Of a DNA stretch of 14,448 nt, positions 1 to 6,274 are shown piece after piece; position 1 is the stretch's first letter; each line of letters opens with the position of its first letter. The DNA lies in contig QHRT01000104.1 of assembly GCA_003220195.1 (NCBI GenBank), positions 1,224 to 15,671 of the forward strand. The letters run 5' to 3'. A program made the position numbers and the translations under genes. This DNA is from Candidatus Rokuibacteriota bacterium (GTDB lineage Bacteria > Methylomirabilota > Methylomirabilia > Rokubacteriales > CSP1-6). The notes beneath the pieces were generated by a model. That model was given only the letters and a program-made list of their open reading frames with translations, ran no database searches and had not been told where the DNA came from.

Positions 1-461
1 GCTATCCGCCGATCATGCCGGCCGTCGACAAGCCGCCCATTGCGCTGAACCGCTCCGAGCTCTGGGCGCTCACGGCGTTTCTCGAATCGCTGGGCGGCAC
101 CGTTGACGCGAAGCTCGACGACATCCCGGCGACGGCCGGGGCGGCGGCCGCGGGCGGCGCCGCGCCGGCGGAAGTGAAGATTCCGGGTGATCCGAAAGCC
201 GGTGAGACAGTGTTCAGCACGAAGGCCGGATGCATCGCGTGCCACAAGGCCGGGAAGGTGGGCGCGGCGCAAGTCGGTCCTGATCTCTCCCAGATCGCGA
301 AGATCCAGACGCCCGACTACATCATGAAAAAGATCCTCGATCCGGCGGGCATGGGCGCGGTGGCCGGCTTTCCACCGGGCGTGATGCCGAAGGACTTCGG
401 CACCAGGTTGACGGCGAAGGAGTACACCGATCTCGTCGCGTTCCTTCTCACGCTGAAATGA
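1..461 (+). CDS. c-type cytochrome, 3' part only (probably diheme)
   Basis: The coding frame is open at the left window edge, so the N-terminus is missing. The first visible residues (YPPIMPAV..., then a helix ending LTAFLESLGG) look like the end of one cytochrome c domain, with the Met of IMPAV a candidate axial heme ligand. An Ala/Gly-rich linker follows, then a complete cytochrome c domain with the heme-attachment motif CIACH (codons at 231-245) and a later VMPKDF Met as likely second ligand. The ATG at position 15 is unlikely to be the real start because the reading frame and the domain both continue upstream. Heme attachment implies a periplasmic location. The next gene, another cytochrome c, starts 13 nt after the stop, so they are probably co-transcribed. 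A role as electron carrier in a quinol-to-oxidase branch is inferred from context. Confidence 0.85.
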   Translation, partial: YPPIMPAVDKPPIALNRSELWALTAFLESLGGTVDAKLDDIPATAGAAAAGGAAPAEVKIPGDPKAGETVFSTKAGCIACHKAGKVGAAQVGPDLSQIAKIQTPDYIMKKILDPAGMGAVAGFPPGVMPKDFGTRLTAKEYTDLVAFLLTLK

Positions 462-474
462 CGGCGACGACGAC

Positions 475-1224
475 ATGAACGTGCTCAGATCCCGGCTGTT
501 GCACGCCGTGCTCATCCTGATCATCGCGTACGCGATCTTCACGTTCGCCATCCGTCCGCCGGCGCCGCGCAGCGTGCTGGCGATCTACATGGGCGTCGTG
601 ATTCTCGCCACGTTCGTCTACATCTCGTCCAACTCGGATTCGTGGCGGAACTTCCTGCGACCGCTGCGGGACACGCTGGTCCAGCCGGAGCGCCGGCTGG
701 TCCGGCTGGCGGTCGTGATCGCGATCCCGATCCTGCTCGGCTACTACGCGTACACGCAGGCCGCCGCCAAGGCCCAGGCGCCCCCCGAGCTTCGCGCCGT
801 GCATCCGGCGCCGCCGGCGTCGATCCAGTTTCGCGGCAAAGAGATCACGATCCAGGGGTTCGACAACCCGCTCCGGAAGGACCAGGCGAATCTGCGGAAG
901 AACATCGCGGCCGGCGGCGAAACCTACATCCGGAACTGCATGTACTGCCACGGCGACAATCTCGACGGCAAGGGGCACTTCGCCCGCGGCTTGAACCCGC
1001 CGCCGGCGAACTTCCAGGACCCGGGCACGATCGCCATGCTTCAGGAGGCGTTCCTGTTCTGGCGCATCGCCAAGGGTGGACCGGGGTTGCCGAAGGAATC
1101 GACACCGTGGAACTCCGCGATGCCTGCCTGGGAAGACCGCCTCACTGAAGAACAAATCTGGCAAGTCATCATGTATCTCTACGACGCGACCGGCCAGCAG
1201 CCGCGGCGTTGGGAGGCTTCTTAG
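475..1224 (+). CDS. Membrane-anchored monoheme cytochrome c
   Basis: This 249-residue protein has three predicted transmembrane helices in its N-terminal part (about residues 7-27, 33-50 and 75-92). A Pro-rich linker and a C-terminal class I-like cytochrome c domain follow. The heme motif is CMYCH (C155, C158, H159) and the probable axial Met is M216 in SAMPAWED. The domain would lie on the periplasmic side and pass electrons between a membrane complex and the oxidase encoded downstream. The topology (a multi-TM anchor plus one cytochrome c domain) resembles the cytochrome c subunits of some bc-type complexes, so the genes left of the window may encode a cytochrome b/Rieske complex; this is inference. 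The ATG at 475 has only a weak ribosome-binding site, but it is the start that includes the first hydrophobic helix. Confidence 0.88.
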   Translation: MNVLRSRLLHAVLILIIAYAIFTFAIRPPAPRSVLAIYMGVVILATFVYISSNSDSWRNFLRPLRDTLVQPERRLVRLAVVIAIPILLGYYAYTQAAAKAQAPPELRAVHPAPPASIQFRGKEITIQGFDNPLRKDQANLRKNIAAGGETYIRNCMYCHGDNLDGKGHFARGLNPPPANFQDPGTIAMLQEAFLFWRIAKGGPGLPKESTPWNSAMPAWEDRLTEEQIWQVIMYLYDATGQQPRRWEAS

Positions 1225-1480
1225 CTTGCGGTCCCCCACGGTTCAGTCGAGTGCGCGAGGCGCGGGCCGGCGCGTGACTGGGCGCTGCGAGCGGGTCCTG
1301 GCCGGCTCGCGGCTCCCATCGAGCGACGCCAGCGTTGCGGCCTCGGCGAACGTGCCGTTGCGGCGTAACGACGCCTGGCGCTGCGCGGGCGTCGCTCGAT
1401 CGGGAACCGCTTCGCCCGCCACCCGCTCGCGGCGCCCAGTCACGTGCCGGCCCGCGACGGAGCCTGGCGGCTCGCTCGTC
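1225..1480. other. 256-bp intergenic gap filled by a palindromic element
   Basis: No convincing gene lies between the membrane cytochrome and the next cytochrome gene. Both strands are open here, but the translations are Arg-rich and lack recognisable domains. Most of the gap is the long inverted repeat at 1261-1456. It is by far the largest gap among the three cytochrome genes; the other is 13 nt. Confidence 0.7.
1261..1456. repeat. 196-bp imperfect palindrome (MITE/REP-like element or large RNA hairpin)
   Basis: The outer arms 1261-1296 and 1421-1456 are reverse complements over 36 bp with two mismatches, and both mismatches would still form G-U pairs in RNA. Inward, a second block of 12 bp pairs exactly (TCGAGCGACGCC at 1319-1330 with 1388-1399), separated from the outer arms by 22 and 21 nt that are themselves partly complementary. 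The apex carries a small stem, CGTT...AACG, at 1356-1370. Complementarity stops sharply outside 1261 and 1456. There is no transposase and no clear target-site duplication. It could be a mobile non-autonomous palindromic repeat or a processed structure in the cytochrome mRNA; the sequence alone does not decide. Confidence 0.8.
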
Positions 1481-2929
1481 ATGACCATCGTCTCGGTACT
1501 TCTGATTGCCTCCGTGCTGCTTCTCTCGCCGCGCGGGGTGTTTGCCCAGGCCGGCGATGCGAATGCCGGCAAGGTCGTGTACGAGCGGAAGTGTTTGCTC
1601 TGTCATGGAGAGAAAGGGGACGGGAAAGGGCCTGCGGCGGAATTGCTGGTGCCCAGGCCGCGGGATTTTACTTCGGGCATCTACAAGATCCGGACGTCGG
1701 CCAACAAGACGCCCAGTGATCAGGACATCTTCAACGTCATCACGCACGGCATGCCCGGAACTTCGATGCCCGCGTGGGACGTTCTTCCTGACAGAGATCG
1801 GTGGAATGTCGTCGCGTACGTGAAGACGTTCGCGCCCGAGCGGTTCAAGGAGGCCCCGAAGAAGCTCGACCTGCCGAAAGAGGTGAGCTCCTCGGCGGAG
1901 TCGTTGAAGCGCGGCAAGGAGATGTTCGAGGCGATCGAGTGCAACAAGTGCCACGGCACCGAAGGCCGCGCCGACGGGCCCTCGCGGCCGGAGCTGAAGG
2001 ACGAGTGGGGCCAGCCGATCGCCCCGGCGAATCTCACCAAGCGATGGAACTTCCGCGGCGGCAAATCGCGCACCGACATCGCCACGCGCCTGGCGGCCGG
2101 CGTTCTCGGCACGCCGATGCCGGCGTTCATGGACAGCGTCGAGAAGCCCGAGGACATCTGGCACCTGACCAACTACCTTCTCTCGCTCGGGCCCGACGAC
2201 CCGCGATACGCGACGCTCATCACCGCGAGCGCCGCGCGCGAGGCGATCCCGGACGACCCGAACGCCGAGTTCTGGAAGAAGATGTCGCCGCAGAACCTCC
2301 CGCTGGTCGGACAGGTCGTCGTCGATCCGCGAAACTTCAACCCCGCGATCGACCTGGTGGCGGTGCGCGCCGCCTACAACGACCGGGAGATCGCGTTTCA
2401 TCTGACCTGGGACGACCCGAGCGAATCGAAGGCCGAGCCCGACAAGAAGATCTTCGCCGACGCCATCTCGCTCCAGTTCGCCCCCGCGACGGGATCGGGC
2501 GGCGAGCGACCGTATTTCCTCATGGGGAACGACGCGGACGCGGTGTACCTGCTCCGATGGGAGCAGGGCACCGGCGTCGCCGAGATGACGGCGAACGGTC
2601 CGACAAAGCTCCAGCCGATTGCCGGCTCGGAGGCCACGGCCAAGGTCGTGTTCCAGAATGGTCAGTACCGGCTGGTGATAATGCGTGCGCTCGCCGCCAA
2701 GGATCCGAGCCGCCCGGCCTTCCGGCAGGGCGTGTTCGCGCCGATCGCGATCCAGGCGTGGGAGGGCGGCGCGGGGGAGACCGGGACCCGGATGTCGCTG
2801 ACAGCATGGTACTATCTGCGACTTGAGGAGCCGCAGTCGAACCGCCGTTTCGTGGTACCTCCGGTCGTGGCAGTCCTCACGTTGGCGGCGATGCTCGCGA
2901 TCGTCCGCGCCGCCAACCGGCGGCGATAG
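1481..2929 (+). CDS. Exported diheme cytochrome c with C-terminal ethylbenzene dehydrogenase-gamma-like heme-binding domain
   Basis: I place the start at the ATG at 1481, which gives 482 residues beginning with a classical signal peptide (hydrophobic about 3-16, FAQA cleavage site near residue 24). The same frame is open upstream to 1076, but that part is Arg-rich shadow sequence over the preceding gene and the palindrome. Domain 1 has heme motif CLLCH (C38, C41, H42) with likely ligand M96 in TSMPAW. Domain 2 has CNKCH (C154, C157, H158) with likely ligand M213 in TPMPAF. Residues about 255-450 match the EB_dh family pattern (FLMGND, then FAPIAIQAWEGG and a SLTAWYYLRLE end), the fold that binds heme b in the gamma subunit of DMSO-reductase-family dehydrogenases. 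A C-terminal TM helix (about 459-475) anchors it. It is probably a periplasmic three-heme electron conduit, but no molybdoenzyme partner is in the window. Confidence 0.85.
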   Translation: MTIVSVLLIASVLLLSPRGVFAQAGDANAGKVVYERKCLLCHGEKGDGKGPAAELLVPRPRDFTSGIYKIRTSANKTPSDQDIFNVITHGMPGTSMPAWDVLPDRDRWNVVAYVKTFAPERFKEAPKKLDLPKEVSSSAESLKRGKEMFEAIECNKCHGTEGRADGPSRPELKDEWGQPIAPANLTKRWNFRGGKSRTDIATRLAAGVLGTPMPAFMDSVEKPEDIWHLTNYLLSLGPDDPRYATLITASAAREAIPDDPNAEFWKKMSPQNLPLVGQVVVDPRNFNPAIDLVAVRAAYNDREIAFHLTWDDPSESKAEPDKKIFADAISLQFAPATGSGGERPYFLMGNDADAVYLLRWEQGTGVAEMTANGPTKLQPIAGSEATAKVVFQNGQYRLVIMRALAAKDPSRPAFRQGVFAPIAIQAWEGGAGETGTRMSLTAWYYLRLEEPQSNRRFVVPPVVAVLTLAAMLAIVRAANRRR

Positions 2930-2982
2930 AGAGATGGAATCCTGAGACGTTCCAGTCTCGATTGCTGCGACGAGCCGAGAGC

Positions 2983-3023
2983 TCGTGAAGCAACCGAACG
3001 CGGAGCGATCGGTTGCTTCACGA
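2983..3023 (+). terminator. Perfect 15-bp stem hairpin after the cytochrome genes
   Basis: TCGTGAAGCAACCGA (2983-2997) is exactly reverse-complementary to 3009-3023, with an 11-nt loop. It lies 54 nt past the cytochrome stop and 26 nt before the next start codon. No T-run follows, so it is not a classical Rho-independent terminator. It may be a processing or stabilising structure, or a dyad recognised by a regulator. A second small dyad (GAGAC...GTCTC) lies just upstream, around 2943-2958. Confidence 0.5.
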
Positions 3024-3119
3024 ACTGAGATCGAGGAGGAGCAGAGCCATGCGGAAGATCCTGTGGGTGCTGACGGCCGTCGCGGCCGCCGCGACAGCCG
3101 CTGTCTTCATCGCGAGCCC

Positions 3120-3318
3120 TCGTCTGGCCAGCCTTGACGTCGACGTCCTTGGTCTGCTTGCCGAGCTGCTCGTGCCAGATCTCGACGGTCTGCTTGCCGG
3201 CCGGGACCCCCTCGAGCTTCGCGACCCCGTTCTGGTCCGTCACGCCGAAGTACGGCGACGGCACCACCGCGAGCCACCCGAGCATCCAGCTGTGGACGTC
3301 ACACGTCAGCTTGACGAC
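3120..3318 (+). repeat. Left arm of perfect 199-bp inverted repeat
   Basis: Base by base, 3120-3318 is the exact reverse complement of 3507-3705; position x pairs with 6825-x, and I found no mismatch on reading through the whole arm. Identity ends abruptly at both sides. This arm is the displaced copy: on the minus strand it encodes the protein of the downstream half of the cupredoxin-like gene (LGWLAVVPSPYFG through KQTKDVDVKAGQT), whereas on the plus strand it interrupts the gene's own frame. Confidence 0.97.
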
Positions 3319-3356
3319 TGGTCATCGACCAGAAGGGCTGCGCGTTTCATCCGCAC

Positions 3357-3737
3357 GTGGTCGCGATGATGCCGGGTGAGCTCGAGCTGAAGAACTCCGA
3401 CGACATCCTTCACAACATCCACACGTACTCGACTGCGAACCCGACCATCAACAAGGCGCAGCCCAAGTTCAAGAAGACGATGACCGAGAAGTTCGAGAAG
3501 CCGGAGGTCGTCAAGCTGACGTGTGACGTCCACAGCTGGATGCTCGGGTGGCTCGCGGTGGTGCCGTCGCCGTACTTCGGCGTGACGGACCAGAACGGGG
3601 TCGCGAAGCTCGAGGGGGTCCCGGCCGGCAAGCAGACCGTCGAGATCTGGCACGAGCAGCTCGGCAAGCAGACCAAGGACGTCGACGTCAAGGCTGGCCA
3701 GACGACCAAGGTCAGCGTCGAGATGGTGAAGAAGTAG
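3357..3737 (+). CDS. Surviving C-terminal fragment of the cupredoxin-like protein
   Basis: This 126-residue open frame could start at the GTG at 3357, but the homologous sequence already begins near 3321, so it is a remnant rather than a natural gene. It keeps most of a type-1-copper-like site: H19 or H22 in DILHNIHTYS, then C56, H59 and M62 in CDVHSWM, which fits the cupredoxin Cys-x2-His-x2-Met ligand loop. A beta-sandwich tail of the carboxypeptidase-regulatory type follows (PYFGVTDQNGVAKLEGVPAG, then TVEIWHEQLG). The N-terminal strand region and signal peptide are separated from it by the inverted repeat, so a product from here would stay in the cytoplasm and is probably non-functional. 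If the locus is intact in the living genome, the protein is likely a periplasmic copper electron carrier for the adjacent oxidase. Confidence 0.7.
   Translation: MVAMMPGELELKNSDDILHNIHTYSTANPTINKAQPKFKKTMTEKFEKPEVVKLTCDVHSWMLGWLAVVPSPYFGVTDQNGVAKLEGVPAGKQTVEIWHEQLGKQTKDVDVKAGQTTKVSVEMVKK
3507..3705 (-). repeat. Right arm of perfect 199-bp inverted repeat (original copy)
   Basis: This arm is coding sequence in the natural frame of the cupredoxin-like protein (VKLTCDVHSWMLGW onward) and matches its paralogue at 10433-11212 at protein level, so it is the source copy. It is separated from the left arm by 188 bp (3319-3506), which also encode natural protein. Confidence 0.97.
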
Positions 3738-3780
3738 CGCGGGCCGATCCCGGGGACGAACAGGAGGGCGAGAGAACCGC

Positions 3781-4499
3781 ATGCTGAACTGGTGGCTGCC
3801 GGAAAACGTCTCGACGTACGGCCAGGAGATCGACTGGCTGTTCCACCTCATCTACGCGATCACCGGCGTGACGTTCATCCTGGTGGCCGGCGCGTTCCTC
3901 GGGTTCCTCGTGATCTATCGCGACCGTCCCGGCCGGCGCGCGCGCTATACCCACGGCAGCACGCCGCTCGAGATCGCGTGGACCATCGCGCCCTCGCTGA
4001 TCCTCGTCATCCTGACCTTCCTCAGCGTCCCCGCGTGGTCGAAGATCAAGATGTCGATGCCGGCGACCGACTTCGTCGTGTCGGTCACCGCCAAGCAGTT
4101 CAACTGGCAATTCACGTACCCCGGCCCGGATGGCAAGTTCGGTACGGCGGACGACAAGACGTTCCTCGACGAGCTCCACGTTCCGGTCGGGAAGCCCATC
4201 CGCGTGAACCTGCACTCGCAGGACGTGATCCACAGCTTCTTCGTCCCCCAGTTCCGGATGAAGCAGGACGTGGTGCCGGGCCGCGAGATCGGGCAGTGGT
4301 TCGAGGTCACGAAGCCCGGCAAGTACGAGCTGCCCTGCGCCGAGCTCTGCGGATTCGGTCATTCGGGAATGCGCGCGTGGATCTACGTGCACCCGCAGGC
4401 CGAGTACGACAAGTGGGCGGCGGAGAATCTGAAGGCGGAGGCCAGCGCGGCCGCGAGCGAAGCCAAGCCCGCCGAGGCGGCGAAGCCGGCCGGCGGTGA
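3781..4499 (+). CDS. coxB: Cytochrome c oxidase subunit II (CuA subunit), no in-frame stop
   Basis: Subunit II accepts electrons from cytochrome c or a cupredoxin at its periplasmic CuA centre and passes them to heme a of CoxA. Two TM helices (about residues 21-46 and 62-84) precede the cupredoxin domain. All six CuA ligands are visible: H151 (DVIHSFF), then C186, E188, C190, H194 and M197 in CAELCGFGHSGM. There is no fused cytochrome c domain. An AGGAGGG lies at 3762-3768, a slightly long 12 nt before the ATG. After an Ala/Lys-rich tail (about residues 213-239) the frame has no stop and stays open across coxA to 6282. I end it at the TGA at 4497-4499, which overlaps the coxA GTG but sits one frame away, so a single missing base in the tail is suspected. 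The catalytic domain is certain; the C-terminus is not. Confidence 0.85.
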
Positions 4500-6244
4500 A
4501 GCAAAACCCGAAGCGTCGAGCCGGGCACACCGGCCACCACGAGCTCGGCTTCGTCCGCACGTACATCTTCTCGCAGGATCACAAGATGATCGCGCGGCAG
4601 TTCCTCTTCATGGGCCTCTTCATGATGATCATCGGAGGCCTGCTCGCGCTCATCGTCCGCTGGCAGCTCGCGTGGCCGGAGACGGCGGTGCCCGGCCTCG
4701 GCGGCATCCTGAAGGAAACGAACGGGATCCTCGAGCCGTCGACCTACAACATGGCGTTCACGATGCACGCAACGATCATGATCTTCTTCGTCGTGATGCC
4801 GATCCTCGCCGGATGCTTCGGCAACTTCTGCATCCCGCTGATGCTCGGCGCGCGCGACATGGCCTTCCCGTTCCTGAACATGCTGTCGTTCTGGACCACG
4901 TTCACGGCCGGGCTCATCATGCTCTCCGGCTTCTTCGTCCCCGGCGGTCACGCCGCGGCCGGGTGGACGTCGTACGCGCCGCTCAGCGCCGTGCCGGAGT
5001 ACACCGGCGTGAACTGGGGCCAGAACCTCTGGTGCATCAGTCTCTTCGTGATGGGCGTCGGCTCGATGATGGGCTCGATCAACTACATCACGACCGTCAT
5101 CAACATGCGGGCGCCCGGCATGAAGCTCTTCCGGATGCCGCTGGTCGTGTGGTCGCTCTTCATCACGGCCATCTTGCTGCTGCTGGCGCTCCCGGTGCTG
5201 ACGTCCGGCGTCGCGATGCTGCTGTTCGATCGCACGCTCGGCACCAGCTGGTTCAAGCCGTCGGGCGGCGGCGAGCCGCTGCTCTGGCAGCACCTCTTCT
5301 GGTACTTCGGGCATCCCGAGGTCTACATCCTGATCCTGCCCGCGATGGGCATCGCGTCGGAGATCCTGCCGGTCTTCTGTCGCAAGCCGATCTTCGGCTA
5401 CCACGCCATGGCGTTCTCGATGATCGCGATCGCGTTCCTCTCGTGGGTCGTCTACGGGCATCACATGTTCGTCTCCGGCATGAACCCGGCGCTCGGCATG
5501 TCGTTCATGGTGACGACGATGATCATCGCCGTGCCGTCGGCCATCAAGACGTTCAACTGGCTCGGCACGCTGTGGGGCGGGCGCATCACGTTCAAGGTGC
5601 CGATGCTGAACGCGCTCGCGTTCGTGTCGATGTTCGTCATCGGCGGCCTCTCCGGCATCTTCATGGCGTCGACGCCGGTCGACATCTACATCCAGGACAC
5701 GTACTTCATCGTCGCCCACATCCACTACGTCGTGTTCGGCGGGTCGATCTTCGGCGCGTTCGCGGCGATCTACTACTGGTTCCCGAAGCTGTTCGGCCGG
5801 ATGACGAACCCCTTCCTGGGGCACCTCCACTTCTGGCCGACGTTCCTCTTCTTCAACCTGACGTTCTTCCCGATGCACATCATCGGCGTCGGCGGTCAGA
5901 TGCGGCGGATCTACAACCCGATGCAGTACGAGTTCCTGCAGCACCAGCAGCACTGGAACGTGTTCATCACGTATTCCGCGCTCCTGCTCGGCCTGTCGCA
6001 GATCCCGTTCGTGATCAACTTCTTCTGGAGCCTGTTCGCGGGCCAGAAGGCGCCGATGAACCCGTGGAACGCGACCACGCTCGAGTGGAGCGCGCCGTCG
6101 CCGCCGCACCTCAACTGGGGCGCCCGGATCCCGACCGTGTACCGCGGCCCGTACGAGTACAGCTCCCCCGAGTCGCAGGAAGATTTTCTGCCGCAGTGGC
6201 AGCAGCCGTCGGTGGCCGCGCCGGCGGAACGGCGGCGGCACTGA
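4496..6244 (+). CDS. coxA: Cytochrome c oxidase subunit I (A1-type heme-copper oxidase)
   Basis: This is the catalytic subunit: it reduces O2 to water at a heme a3-CuB site and pumps protons. The 582 residues form about 12 TM helices. Visible ligands are H91 (FTMHATI, low-spin heme), H273 with Y277 in GHPEVYI (CuB and the cross-linked Tyr), H322 and H323 (YGHHMF, CuB), and H408 and H410 (AHIHYV, heme a3 and low-spin heme). D-channel residues N110, D121 and N128 (GNFCIP, RDMAFP, FLNML) and the E275 of HPEVY are present, as is K351 (AIKTFNW) of the K-channel, so this is an A1-type enzyme. There is no subunit III fusion. The GTG at 4496 is chosen because no ATG lies before HHELGFVRTY; it overlaps a TGA in another frame in a GTGA arrangement typical of coupling to coxB. 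Confidence 0.97.
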   Translation: MKQNPKRRAGHTGHHELGFVRTYIFSQDHKMIARQFLFMGLFMMIIGGLLALIVRWQLAWPETAVPGLGGILKETNGILEPSTYNMAFTMHATIMIFFVVMPILAGCFGNFCIPLMLGARDMAFPFLNMLSFWTTFTAGLIMLSGFFVPGGHAAAGWTSYAPLSAVPEYTGVNWGQNLWCISLFVMGVGSMMGSINYITTVINMRAPGMKLFRMPLVVWSLFITAILLLLALPVLTSGVAMLLFDRTLGTSWFKPSGGGEPLLWQHLFWYFGHPEVYILILPAMGIASEILPVFCRKPIFGYHAMAFSMIAIAFLSWVVYGHHMFVSGMNPALGMSFMVTTMIIAVPSAIKTFNWLGTLWGGRITFKVPMLNALAFVSMFVIGGLSGIFMASTPVDIYIQDTYFIVAHIHYVVFGGSIFGAFAAIYYWFPKLFGRMTNPFLGHLHFWPTFLFFNLTFFPMHIIGVGGQMRRIYNPMQYEFLQHQQHWNVFITYSALLLGLSQIPFVINFFWSLFAGQKAPMNPWNATTLEWSAPSPPHLNWGARIPTVYRGPYEYSSPESQEDFLPQWQQPSVAAPAERRRH

Positions 6245-6274
6245 GCGAGACCTTCGCCGCACCCGCGGTGTGGT

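Larger units (their letters stand above)
3049..3737 (+). pseudogene. Cupredoxin-like/carboxypeptidase-regulatory-like periplasmic protein gene, disrupted by an internal inverted duplication
   Basis: A strong Shine-Dalgarno (GAGGAGGA, 3033-3040) precedes the ATG at 3049. The first 24 codons encode a good signal peptide (MRKILWVLTAVAAAATAAVF). At 3120 the frame runs into a 199-bp reverse-complement copy of the gene's own 3' half and ends at the TGA at 3367-3369. The genuine protein resumes in another frame at about 3321 (VIDQKGCAFHPHVVAMMPG) and continues to 3737. Comparison with the intact paralogue at 10433-11212 shows that roughly 75 residues expected between the signal peptide and VIDQKGC (paralogue residues about 31-104) are missing and have been replaced by inverted sequence of similar length. 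As written, no full-length protein can be made. The cause is either an assembly or read artefact or a real template-switch mutation. Confidence 0.8.

Noticed and set aside
1076..1480. Upstream extension of the diheme cytochrome/EB_dh gene
   Set aside because: It would overlap the preceding cytochrome gene and the palindrome with Arg-rich sequence; the ATG at 1481 starts a clear signal peptide.
2812..3285. Apparent minus-strand gene beginning LGWLAVVPSPYFG
   Set aside because: It is only the reverse-complement copy of the plus-strand cupredoxin-like gene carried by the left repeat arm; downstream it reads nonsense.
3120..3705. Invertible phase-variation switch
   Set aside because: The repeat geometry allows spacer inversion, but neither orientation gives an intact gene and no recombinase gene is nearby, so I do not call it a switch.
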